Origin: Neoceratodus forsteri
Lineage: Eukaryota > Chordata > Ceratodontiformes > Ceratodontidae
Direction: 5' to 3'
Assembly: GCA_016271365.2 (NCBI GenBank)
Contig: CM028131.1
Span: 171,124,501 to 171,188,500 of the forward strand
Length of the DNA stretch: 64,000 nt
Shown: positions 1 to 10,105 of the stretch, in pieces
Layout of the letters: every line of letters starts with the position of its first letter
Numbering within the stretch: the first letter of the stretch is position 1
The notes under the pieces: model-generated
Seen by the model: the letters and a program-made list of their open reading frames with translations, nothing else
The model's database searches: none
Told to the model about the DNA's origin: nothing
Position numbers and translations under genes: made by a program

Positions 1-1
1 A

Positions 2-106
2 TACCCTGAGACTATGCGGGTCATTTATAATGGTGCCCCTTTACACTTCTCTACTCCTGAGAGCCTAATGGATTTTCTACAGGACAAGCATCCAGCCAAC
101 TTCTGA
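2..106 (+). pseudogene. L1-type ORF1 C-terminal end (partial)
   Basis: The second frame reads 34 residues, beginning YPETMRVIYNGAPLHF and ending DKHPANF before a TGA. This resembles the end of the C-terminal domain of L1 ORF1p (the RNA-binding 'transposase 22' protein), where a tyrosine/proline start, an 'R-V-x-Y-x-G' strand and a final helix are usual. The rest of ORF1 lies left of the window. Its position upstream of the L1-type endonuclease supports the call. The fragment is short, so confidence is moderate. Confidence 0.6.
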
Positions 107-1303
107 GGGGGAGATTCTCCAAAGGCTTCGACCCCCTTATCCTCTCCACAGGTGCCTGAAAACAACACACCGACACCTCAGGAAGCCCCTACTAAGCCCT
201 CAGTTATGATCTTTGAGGTCTCTTTCCCTCCACGGTTTAAGAAGCAACATTTCTCCTCTTGACATGCACGATGGCAACACCTGGCTGCATGTGCCAACTC
301 CTTCAGCCTGAAGGCAGAAGATGATCTTCACGGACAGAAGCCATCTGATCTTAGAGCATACTTTACTCCTAACCCATATGCGTCACTTCTAACAGAACAG
401 TCTGATGCACCAGGTGGAATGGATAGTGAATCAGCACCTCCAGGAGATGTGGACCAAGCACCAGAGGATTCCCAAGGCAAATCCTGGACTGACATTGTGG
501 CAGACTCTTCCCACACAAATGAAGCCTCCCCCTTGCCCAGCCATAAGACATCACCCTGCCACAGCCAACATAAACAAGTTGTGGACACTGCTAGCTCCCC
601 GATGGACAAGGCCATCTCATGCTGAGTTTAGCTAAGTACTGCATTATGTTTGGGAAAGGCTTAAAGGGAATTAGGATTGCTTGCTGACTATTAGTTACCC
701 TCCATCCTTTGGGTCTGGAGTTTTGCTGGACTGTAAGTATATACTGACCTCTTCCTGGCCAGCTATCAGGCCTAGGCTTGATGTGGCCTATGCTTCAGAC
801 TGTGCCATATGCACTCCAGACCTTCTGCCTCTCTCTGTGGGACGGCATCTTGACAGCTGTATCTCAGTGGCTTCTACTAATATCTGGAGCCCTTACCTTC
901 CTTCAGATTGTGGGATCCTTTTCTTTCCCCCAAAGCTAGGGAATATAGCTACTTTTGGCTAAGCAATATGTTTATCATTGCCACCCCTATGGAATCAGAG
1001 GGTACCTTGCAGCATTGGTTGCCGACAGCTTGCCTCTGAACTTTCTACTAGCCATAGTTTGGCCTTTCACTGTATATAGTTTAATTAGTTTTGTATGTGT
1101 TTGGTGTTATGTTTTTTCTGTGTTTAGCATGCAGTTTCACATCCAGACAATTTGCCCTGGCTTTGCCATGGGCCGTCTCCATAGGGGGTCCCCATTTGGG
1201 GATTGGGGTTTGTAACTAACTGGGAAGAAGTGCCCTCAGATCTTGGTCTCTATGCAATTTTCTCTCCATACCTCTAATAAGCATGCATTTGTGCCTCAAG
1301 ATT
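107..1303 (+). other. Inter-ORF spacer of the L1/Tx1 element
   Basis: About 1.2 kb lies between the ORF1 stop and the endonuclease start, long for an L1 spacer. A Ser/Pro/Asp-rich open stretch around 419-625 (DSESAPPGDVDQAPEDSQGK) has no family I recognise. The remainder up to 1303 shows no coding similarity. It could contain an older insertion, but I see no target duplication. Confidence 0.4.
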
Positions 1304-4148
1304 ATGGGTGATCTATGCCTAATCACTTGGAACGTAAGGGGCTTGAACTCCCCAGTGAAACGTACCCAGGTGATGACCCACCTTAAGATACTGAGAGATG
1401 AGGTCGCCCTGCTAAAGGAAACCAAACTTAGTCAAACAAATCATATTAAACTGCAATGAGCCTGGATTGGCCAAGTTATTTCAGCATCTGCCCTGACACA
1501 TAATTGTGGGGTTGCCATTTTACTACACAAGTCCCTCAAATGGGTCCCCACTAAAACTAAGTGAGATACCAATGGTAGATGGGTTGTTGCTCTTATGTCC
1601 AACCCAGAAGGCCCCCTAATTCTGGCCAATGGCTATGGCCCTAATGAGGATCAGCCTGAGATGTTCCATGCCCTTGTTCAGGCAATTACCTCTTTGGCCA
1701 CCTCAAATATCCTCATCATTTTCGGCGGTGATTTTAACTTGCCACTGGATCCGGTCCTCGACCGGAGCTCTACTTGTCCTGACCAACATCCAGGCTCCCG
1801 CCTTGCCCTCCTTCAACTTGCAGCAGACCTGGGGCTTCAGGACCCATGGCAAATCCTCCATCCTTGGGACAGGGATTATATATGTTCCTATCTCCAGTTC
1901 ATCACTCATTTAGCCAGCTGGATTTCTGGTTGGTATCCCCCCAGATCATGAATGCCTCCCTAGCTGTCAAAATTCACCTGATAGTCATTTTGGATCATGC
2001 CCCTGTTCAACTCCAGCTAGTGTTATGTCCCTCAATCCCCCCACTCTACAAGCTGGTGCATAGATCCCCTGTAATTGTGAGATCCAGACTTCCCCATGTG
2101 GCTCCAGATATAAGAATCCAACTTTTTGCTGGACAACCCCCTTACTGAGTCCTCCCCTGCCACTGTCTGGGAAGTGCTCAAGGCTACCCTTCGAGGATCC
2201 ATCATGGGGTTCTCTGCCAGTCATAGATGCCACTGAGAGCAACATCTCACAACCTTGGAGACTCAGCTGGTAGGTCTGGAAGCACAGCTGAAGCAATCCC
2301 AGCATGCTAACTCACTTCGCCTGGACATTACCCAGACTCGGATGCACAGCAATGACTTGTTGGCCAGGAAGGCTGAGGTGGCCATCCTAAGGCTAAACCG
2401 TAAATATTGGGAGGGAGGGAAGAAGGGGGGAAGTGCTTGCTTATCAGCTGTGAAAGCAGCAGGCTGAGCATCATATTGCAGCATTGAAATGATGGGGTGG
2501 GCCTGTTCAAGTGGGTCCTGAGCAAATTAATGAGATCATGGCAGAATTTTATAAAGAATTGTACAGTTCCTCTCGAGTGGCTGAACCCCAAACAGTGTGG
2601 AGGTTCCTGGATGCACTCCCCCTCCCTCATTTGGCCCTGCAGCAGCTGGAGCTACTGGAGGCTCCTATTAGTCCCCCAAAGGTATCAGCAACTATCGGTG
2701 CTTTAAACTGAGGGAAGGCACCTGGGGGGGACAGGTTTCCCCCAGAGTTGTGGAAGTTCGTAGCTTCCCAAATTGTCCCTCTTCTTTGCACCATGTTTAA
2801 CCAGACCATTACTACTGGATCCCTCCCTCTGACTCTCCGGGAAGCTATTACAACATCTTCCTGAAAAGGGGTAGGACCCCATGCTCCTCCCGAGCTATCG
2901 CCCCATCTCCCTCATCAATTCGGACAGTAAAATATTCGGTAAGATTCTAGCTACTCGTCTTAGTTCCCTTCTCTCTATGCTTATTCACCTCTCCCTGGAA
3001 GGATTTGTCCCGGGCTGCAACAGTAGAGATCATATCGGATCCCTGATCAATATTTTAGCCCATGTCACAGATTGTGCTACCCCAGCTGCTGCAGTAGCTA
3101 TTGACTTCGAGAAAGCTTTTGACTCCCTGGAGTGGGATTACTTGCAGCTTGTGCTGACAGAGATAGGGTTTGGGCATAATTTCTGGCATTGGGTTGCAGC
3201 CTTGTATAATAATCCAGCAGCTCAGGTTCTCACCACTTCTACCCTGTCCACCCCCTTCCTTCTTAGTAAGGGTATGAGGCAGAGTTTCCCCCTCTCACCC
3301 CTAATTTTCATATTAACGGTGGAACCCCTAGCGATTGCCATACGTCATTCTCCCTTCATTAGAAGCTTTCACGTGGGTGGCACCCTTTTCTCCATGTTCA
3401 TGTAAACGGATGATCTTTTGGTTCCTCTTGCAGATGCCTCCACATCTATACCCTGACTACTATCTCTACTATTCGAATTTGCCACCTACTCAGGGCTCAA
3501 GATGAACCGTACCAAAATGGAAGTCTTAAACCTAAATTCCTTATGTACACAGGCACAGATTTCAGGGCTAGGACTCCACTGGACTCCTCAGGTATTGAGG
3601 TATCTAGGTATTTCTCTGGGCCCAGATTTAACCAATATCTGGGATCTCAACCTAAAACCCCTCCTAGCAGACATCAGGATGGAGTGCGATCGCTGGCAAA
3701 AACTCTACCTTACCCTAGCGGGTAAAATTTCAGCTTTAAAGATGATGGCTACCCCCAAGCTTCTGTATATCTTCTCATACATCCCTATAGCTCTTATGGC
3801 ATGGTGGGTGAAAGCTATCAACAAAGTATTTTCCAGTTTTATCTGGGAAGGTGCTAAACTCCGCTACAGAAGAAATAAATTAAGAGCGCATTGGCAGCAC
3901 GGCGGTTGGGGGGGCCCCCTGGATAGATGGATATAAGTGGGCTTTCTCTATGGCCCAAACTCTGGCATGGACTCTCCCCACAGGAAGAAATACACCCCAG
4001 TGGGTGCAAATGGAGGCTGATATTGCCCAGGTGCACTCTCTTCCACTCCTGCTCTACAACCCCCTCCCTAAAAGTCTGTCCCCTCACCCCACCATTGCTA
4101 ATTTATTGCATGTCTGGCACTTAGTGCATAAGAAGATTGGCATAGGAT
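1304..4148 (+). pseudogene. L1/Tx1 ORF2 remnant: endonuclease plus reverse transcriptase
   Basis: I chose the ATG at 1304 because it opens MGDLCLITWNVRGLNSPVKR, the normal L1-group endonuclease start; this frame stops after 51 codons. The endonuclease continues near 1595 with 'LILANGYGPNEDQ' and 'ILIIFGGDFNLPLD', the catalytic GDFN strand. The linker (2255-2711) keeps a coiled-coil-like segment and 'INEIMAEFYKELYSSS'. The RT core spans 2881-3405. Its box B reads RQSFPLSP where RQGCPLSP is expected, and in the catalytic YADD the tyrosine codon is a stop at 3403, leaving TDD. The C-terminal part continues at 3502-3936 ('QVLRYLGISLGPDLTNIWDLN'). The product cannot be made intact. Confidence 0.88.
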
Positions 4149-4652
4149 GAATCCTTTTAGTAATTCTAAGTGGTACATCTATCTGTTGATGGTAAATGCC
4201 TGTTACTAGGTGTTTGGGATCTGCACCTCTGCCCTTCATGATCTATTATGTAACCCTATTCTCCCCCGACTTTGCGTATTGGATGTCTGCATGTGAAACA
4301 CTGTGTTTGTATATTCTGATGTCTCTTTGTTTCCTTCCAGGTAGATACCTTACACCAGGACTCCTTTTCAGATACTTATGAATAATTGTAACACCTCCTT
4401 AATATTTTTCTTTCTACACTTATCTATAATCTAGGTGGAGATGTCCTAGTGTTATATCCCTAGACCTCATTTGTGGACTCTGGATACACTCTGGCTACTA
4501 GTCTATATCTATACTTGTGCTCTACATGTACTACTCTCTTGGCCTGGAACTGCTCTGTATTGCTTGATCATTTCCTGTTCACTGCCTACTTGTTTGTTGT
4601 TTGTATACCTTTGTTTACCTGAAAGCAATAATAAAAAGTACCAACTCAAAAA

Positions 4653-5540
4653 TTACCGGGGGGGGTCATTGCCTTGTCATGCTGCAGCACAAAAATGGCT
4701 TGGGAATTTGGTTCTCCAGTTAGATGTGAGCCTCAAAAAGGATCCTGTGTTGCAAATGTAAAATCCTTTTTTGCAAACTGGTCATCCTGTGTCATAAATG
4801 GGAAATCTTTTTTCTTGCTGCTGCCACCTTGTTTTCTCTTAGCACGGAAAACAAAATTAAATAATTAAAAAAAATTATGTTTTCACAAGTAACCAACATG
4901 TGTTCTGCTAATGGTGATCCATTCTGTAAGATTTTGCTGTTAGTTTTCTGGTAAATCACCTGAAAATGTGTTCCTTGGACATGTCAAAATCCTTTTTCGC
5001 AAATTGCAAAAAAAGAAACACAAAACAGGGTCCTGTTTTGCAATCTGTGAAAAATTATTTTTCTTTTTCTGCAAACTGCAAAAAGGAAACACAAAAAAAG
5101 ATCCTGTTCTGCAATTTGCAAAAAAAGAATTCTGTCATAGCTGTTTCTTTGCAATTGCACTCTGAGGAAATGGTTTGGAATTTTGGTCTGAAATGTTCAG
5201 GATACAAAGAGCTTGCCCCAAAGATGTGCCTTTGGCAGGTTTGTTGAAAATTGTCTTCTTTGCTCTGGAGTTTTGTGGGTTTAAATTTTGCTTCTTTTCC
5301 CTTAGGATGACATTGTAATGTGAGGTGTACACGGTTGTTTCTTTGTCACTCCTCTGTGGAGAAATGGTTTGCAATTGTAGTCTGAAATGTTCAGGTTACA
5401 AAGGTCTTGCCCCACAGACGTGCATTTTGCTGCTTTGATGAAAAGATATTAATCTGGTGAGCAGTTGTACAGGTTTCAGATTTTGCTCTGTTTCCCATAT
5501 GATAACATTGCACTATGAGGTGTTTCTTTGGTGCTGTTCG
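4653..5540. repeat. AT-rich degenerate repeat block
   Basis: The stretch 4730-5140 repeats a loose motif of the form ATCCTGTTTTGCAAATTGC followed by A-runs. From 5150 a second module appears: a 'GGTTTGSAATTTTRGTCTGAA' core at about 5168 and 5364, with a third diverged copy near 6508. Spacing of the first two is about 195 bp. The open frames here are low-complexity and have no family similarity, so I do not call genes. Confidence 0.5.
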
Positions 5541-5905
5541 CCATGGGATGGAAGCACAGGGTCCAGAGGGCCCTGTGCTCCCACAGGTAGATAAGTATAC
5601 ACTATCTCAAAAATAAGGATATACTATCTCAAAAATTATGCATGGATGGGAGCTCAGCCCTGCGCTCTGACACACAAATATGGATACCATTATGGACTGA
5701 TAAGAGTGCAGGGCTCAGTGGACCACGCACTCCCACAGGGAAATCAGAATACAGTTACAATATCTCAAAACTTATGGATGGATGGGAGCACAAGGCCCAG
5801 AGGTTTCTGTGCTTCCACATGCAAATACCAACACCATTATGGACTGATGTGAGTGCACGGATGCAGGCAAATAAGGATATGTTTACAGTCTCTCAAAAAG
5901 TAAGG
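5541..5905. repeat. Degenerate tandem repeat, units about 100-136 bp
   Basis: Three units start near 5543, 5644 and 5780 with a GGATGGGAGC-like core. They share 'CATTATGGACTGAT', 'CACTCCCACAGG' and 'TATCTCAAAA' segments in the same order. The copies are unequal in length and diverged, as in an old satellite remnant. It directly abuts the M1 palindrome. Confidence 0.6.
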
Positions 5906-5911
5906 AAATTT

Positions 5912-6269
5912 GTTGCAAAAAAACTTTGCTAATGCAATAGTTAGGGTTGAAGCTACAAAAGTAGTGAAATATGGTGTTAGGGTGTCCAACTTTAACACCC
6001 CTCCCCCACCCTGCAGGCAGCAACAGGCATGGGGTGGGCCTTGGGGTTGTCAACCCTAACACTCTCACCATTTTCATATACCATATTCATCTCAGCTTAT
6101 TTACTCATGGAAGTGAGTGGGTGTTAGTGTTTGCAACTGCAAGGCACCCCTCCATGCCTGTTGCTGCCTGCAGAGTGGGGGTGGTGTGTTAGGGTTGGAA
6201 ACCTTAATGCCACATTTCCCTTTTTTGTGGCTTCAATCCTAACTATTGCATTAACAAAGTTTTTTGCAA
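5912..6269 (+). mobile_element. Palindromic MITE, family M1, copy 1
   Basis: The left arm begins TTGCAAAAAAACTTTG and the right end, reverse-complemented, begins TTGCAAAAAACTTTG. The arms continue to match for about 120 bp through 'AATGCAATAGTTAGG', a GGGTGT/GCAGGCAGCAACAGGCATG block and a pyrimidine-rich centre. The whole unit is therefore one large hairpin of about 358 bp. No protein is encoded. Long imperfect inverted repeats of this size are typical of non-autonomous DNA transposons. I cannot assign a superfamily because no clean target duplication is visible. Related copies lie near 8275-8450 and 29990-30390. Confidence 0.72.
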
Positions 6270-7040
6270 GGAATATTTTATAGGTTGGCCCCTATATTTA
6301 TGGCTGAGTAGGCAGTTAATATTAAACCCCAACTTTGCAGGTTAATAATTTTGCAACTGTTCAACAGAGTTGCACAATATTTTGCATGCTGAGTCTTGTG
6401 CAGTAGATCTCAGAAAGTGCCAAGTTTCGTTCCAGTTGGATGTGTTAATTTTTTTAACTTTTTTCCCATTGGTTTTAATGAGTTTTCATCTGACACCTGT
6501 ACTGCCCAGATGGTTTGGGATTTTAATCTGAAACTTCCTAAGTAGAAAGAGGCTGGCCCACAGATGAGCTATTTGTTGGTGTGGTGAGAAAATATTAATC
6601 CATTCAAAAGTTATTTAATTTTAAAATTTTCATAATTTGATTCTGAGTATCCTCAGTAAGCATCTCAAGATAGCTGTATGAAATAAAAAAATAATATTTT
6701 TCCATGATGATGTCATCCTTTTTCATGACAGAAAAATCCTTTTTCATTTAGCCACCATCTTGTTTTCTATTTTTCCAAAAAATTCTCATTTGAAAAAAGC
6801 ACATAAATGACATTCTGGAGAATAACTAAGACATGTAGTTTGCTTATTGGAACCACCATAGGTAGATTCTGCACTTAACTGTTCAAGAAATGCCTTTAAA
6901 TGTGATTTTTGTATGATCATAAATCTTTTTTCACATCGCATGACACAAAAAAAAGATTATTTTTTCATATCACGAGTCACAAAAAAGATCCATTTTTGTG
7001 ATGGGAAAATCCTTTTTTTTTTGTTTGCTGGCATCTTCCC
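6270..7040. other. AT-rich stretch without a gene
   Basis: Contains a third diverged copy of the module seen at 5168 and 5364 (around 6508-6630). It also has repeated 'AATCCTTTTTC' and 'CACAAAAAAGAT' motifs near 6720 and 6940-7015 that echo the 4730-5140 block. This suggests both flanks of the M1 palindrome derive from one repeat. No protein similarity is visible on either strand. Confidence 0.4.
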
Positions 7041-7345
7041 TTGGTGTCTAGTGGCACCCCCATCCTACAGTCACCATCCCCATAATAACACTATTTGTTT
7101 CTGGTGTCTAGTGGCACCCTCTCACCCCCACACTCCAATTGCCCACCCCGTATTTTTGGTTTACATAATATATCATTTTAAAATATTTCTCCCAGGTGTC
7201 TAGTGGCTCCACCCACCATCTGCTTGCTGCTGCCATAAATATTTGTCATTTTTCTGGTGTCTAGTGGCACCACCCACCCTCCAATCACCACCCCTCATTC
7301 ACTGTTTATTTCCCTAGTGCCTAGTGGCACCCACCCTATAGCTAC
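7041..7345. repeat. Minisatellite, ~60-bp unit, five copies
   Basis: The core GGTGTCTAGTGGCAC recurs at about 7043, 7103, 7195, 7256 and 7316. Each copy is followed by C-rich 'CACCC...CAATCACCACC' sequence and an AT-rich spacer. One interval is 92 bp, the others about 60. On the reverse strand the unit reads GCCACTAGACACCAG preceded by GGTGATTGG. That core also occurs in the minisatellites near 38.9 kb and 60.1-60.9 kb. Confidence 0.78.
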
Positions 7346-7432
7346 CACCTCAGGCTCCTGACATTTTATGAAACCTCTTCACCTAATTGAATGGATGTAT
7401 AGCAAACTGTTATTATTACAAGGCCTAAGGCT

Positions 7433-8044
7433 GCTTACTGCATATTTTTTTTTGGTAGTCTCTTTTTCCTCCTTACACTTGCTCTGAGGCATCTCTCCAG
7501 AGGGCCTACAGGGTCTCATGCCTCCATCTCCTGCCTGAACCCTTGCTCAACCAGAAAATCTGGTATGCTTGGTCCCCCCTCTCCACCAGGCCCATTGAGA
7601 GAGGCATGGACCACAGAGAGCTGTATTGGGTTTAGGCCAGCATTGGGCATGTTGGCATGGCCACAGGGCTCCTCCTTCACCTCCTCGTTGCATGGATTTT
7701 ACTTTATTCACTCCCTTCCCCAACTGAGGACATGCAATGCCATCCAGCACAAGACATGGATGATCCCGTCCACATCACAGGATAGTCACCTGACGTCACC
7801 CCTAGATAAGTGGTTCCCAGCTGCTATGCCCCCAGTCTCCACTGGGAGCCACTAGCACTGTAGGACATAGGCCCCCCTCTCTCCCAGGAGAGCAGTCAGA
7901 TGGATGCTCAGTCCTTCTCCTCCCCAACCAACCCCCGGTTCCCAAGTCCACTCCCAAAGCCAGGTCAGTGGCATGGCGCGAGGTGTGGCGTTCAGTTCCT
8001 CAACCCTCAGCATTACCGGGCCAGTCATTTGCTTACTGCATATT
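7433..8044 (-). mobile_element. SINE-X copy 1 (- strand) with 14-bp target duplication
   Basis: The element body is 7447-8030 (584 bp), flanked by perfect 14-bp copies of GCTTACTGCATATT at 7433-7446 and 8031-8044. On the minus strand it starts with a GC-rich head resembling a tRNA-like promoter (GCTGAGGGTTGAGG, then a B-box-like GACCTGGCTTTGGG). It ends in a T-run at 7447 on the plus strand, the poly-A tail. Its middle contains a 'CCCAGTGGAGACTGGGGG' hairpin shared with the other copies. It has no coding potential. At about 0.6 kb it is long for a SINE. Confidence 0.82.
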
Positions 8045-8269
8045 AACCTACTTTAAGCTTAGTATTAGCTACTTATGTTAAGTTGTACTGGATGTTAGAA
8101 ACCTATGTACACAACAGTGACTGTTTATATCATATATTTTGACATGGAACCTTTGTAAAAATAGCTATTAGCTCAAAGGTAATGTAATCCAAAGCTTTAA
8201 GTAAATATATAATGGTTGGTGATTCATTTGTTGTGTTCAGACTTGAATATGATCACCCCATTCCATACA

Positions 8270-8452
8270 CTCCGGAAAAGATACACACCTAGTGGGGTGA
8301 GCTTTAGGGTTGACAACTCAAAGGAAGACTGCACCCCTGATTTGCTTCAGGGGTGGAGGTGGGGTTTTTAGGGTAAAAACACTAAAGCCACATGTCCCTA
8401 CTTTTTTTGCTGTAGCCTCAACCCTAAATGCTGCATTAATATACACACCCAG
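8270..8452. mobile_element. Partial M1-family MITE
   Basis: From about 8290 the sequence follows the right arm of the 5912-6269 palindrome: a TTAGGGTTGACAAC segment, CACCCCTGA..CAGGGGTGG, then 'TAAAGCCACATGTCCCT', 'TGTAGCCTCAACCCTAA' and 'TGCATTAATA'. The left arm is missing or too diverged, so this is a half copy. No coding content. Confidence 0.6.
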
Positions 8453-8552
8453 TTTGATCCCAGCTCCGTATTCGGAACTCCTTAATCCTAGCTCCATGTC
8501 TGGAACTCAGTTTGTGTTTTCTTTTGTTTACTAGTGCTCCAGTGTATGGCTA

Positions 8553-9232
8553 GGAAAGGCAAGGCACATTTATTTATATGGTGCCCAATCCTGGAGGCTC
8601 TGGGAACCTACATAAAAGCAGGCAGGGTAATACAAAATAAATCCACAGTAAAGAATACATAATATACCACATACAACATATAATGCAAATTAAGACCAAT
8701 AAATATAGTCAAAAAAATATAAATCTAACAACTCTGATTAAACCAGGAAGGCAAGCTTGAAAAGATGAACATTTGGACCCCTTTCAAAAACCTCCACCAT
8801 TGGAGCCTCCCTAACAAAGATGGGAATCGAGTTTCAGAGGGTCAGTCTTGTGACCTCAAAAGCTCTGTCACCAGACATTTTTAACCTGGTCCTCAGAACT
8901 ACTAGGAGAACCCTGGTGGAGGAATGGAGGGAGTGGACTGAGGTGGCAGGTGAGAGGAGATAGCCAGGTAGCCAGTGCCCAGTCCATACAGGGCCTTATA
9001 CAGTAGGTGAGCAAGGCCACGTTGAAGATGATCCTCCACCTGACAGGCAACCAGTGCAGAGTTTGCAGGACTGGGGTCACGTGACTTGACCTAGACAGGC
9101 CTGTCAGGAACCTGGCTGCTGTGTTCTACACCAGTTGCAGCCAGTGGAGAGTCCCTCCACTGACCATGAAGTACAGAATGTTGCAGTAGTCAAGCCTGGT
9201 TAAGGTGCCATATTGCACCAGGCCAAAGGTGG
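8553..9232 (-). mobile_element. L2-clade LINE 3' fragment
   Basis: Reading the minus strand from 9232 gives 'TRLDYCNILYFMVSGG', then 'AARFLTGLSRSSHVTPVLQ', 'TLHWLPVRWRIIFNVALLTY' and 'ALYGLGTGYLA'. This is the C-terminal signature of L2-clade reverse transcriptases (SRLDYCN..., HITPVL..LHWLPV). The element ends near 8553, where the minus strand has an AT-rich tail (ATATAAATAAATGTGCC). It is strongly 5' truncated, with at least one stop and one frameshift in about 110 codons. The 3' tail of the SINE at 29.5 kb is also of L2 type, so L2 machinery once mobilised SINEs in this genome. Confidence 0.85.
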
Positions 9233-9479
9233 TAAAGGTAATGGAATATGTATTGGTTTCTGTGGCATAAGATGGGTGCTTCTCTGACACTGTAACAGAT
9301 GCCGCCTTATGCCCCTAGACACAGGGGGATGCCTGGTCCTTACTCTTATTTTCTACATTTTCAGAAAATAAATCATTTTCCTATTGTGACACATCACCCA
9401 TTTCTAATGGTCACAGACCTTTGAGCACTTAACATTCCTTGAACTGTTTAGTACCTTTAAACTAATAAAAAAAATTGTA
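9233..9479. other. No recognisable feature
   Basis: Mixed-composition sequence between the L2 fragment and the satellite; I see no coding or repeat structure in it. Confidence 0.3.
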
Positions 9480-10050
9480 TATGACTCCTGCCTCCTTTGC
9501 TAAGATGGCTAAACCTGTTCCCCAAAGTTTTTCAGCATATAAAATGACAGTCTTGGTCTGCTCTTCCCATGGAAGCTGATACCATAATTTGTGAATGCTA
9601 AACCATGGCCTAAGGCCCCTTGAATAATGTTTGGTGGGTGCTATGATGGGTAAAATAATTACCTTCCAACAAAAGGTTTTTAACCTATAAAGTGACAGCC
9701 TCAAACTATTCTTCCCATAGAGGCTGAAAGGGCATAAAGTACATTACTCTGTCAATTCTAACCCATAGCCTAACTTTCTTGAAACACGTTTTGTGGATGC
9801 AGTAATGAGTAAAATAATAACCTGCCCTCCTAAAGGTTTTAACATGTAAAGTGACAGCCCTCAGCCTTCCCATTTAGTATGAATGATCCTACCTCACTCT
9901 GTCAGTTATAAGCCATAGCCTGAGGTCCCTTGAACAAAGTTTTGTGGTTACTGAGATAGGTAAAACAATAACCTACCCCAACATGTTTGTAACCTACCAA
10001 GAGACTGCTTTGGCCTTCTTCTTCCATGCTGCATGAACTTTTGTAACAGC
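9480..10050. repeat. Tandem satellite, ~150-160-bp unit, about 3.7 copies
   Basis: A recurring 'CATAGCCT' junction lies near 9608, 9768 and 9918. Each is followed by CTTGAA(T/C)AA-like sequence, 'GGTAAAATAATAACCT', 'AACCTATAAAGTGACAGCC' and 'CTTCCCAT'. Periods are about 160 and 150 bp, and a partial first unit begins around 9490. Units are perhaps 70-75% alike by eye. Nothing is encoded. Confidence 0.8.
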
Positions 10051-10105
10051 CATTAGTTATTCCAGTAAATGAGCTTTGTGTGGTCCAGTATTTCTCAAAA
10101 CAGTC

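Larger units (their letters stand above)
1..4652 (+). mobile_element. L1/Tx1-type LINE, 5' end beyond the window, decayed
   Basis: This is a non-LTR retrotransposon in the usual order: ORF1 C-terminus, spacer, apurinic-type endonuclease, reverse transcriptase, C-terminal region, then an AT-rich 3' end. Reading + strand frames shows the ORF1 tail at 2-106, the endonuclease from 1304, an RT core at 2881-3405 and the L1-style C-terminal region to about 4148. The RT has 'RPISLINSDSKIFGKILATR' and 'AIDFEKAFDSLEW', which are typical of the L1 group rather than CR1. The 3' end near 4630-4652 is AATAA-rich and followed by unrelated sequence. Many stops and frameshifts show an old inactive copy. Assignment to the Tx1 branch rather than plain vertebrate L1 is tentative. 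Confidence 0.88.
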
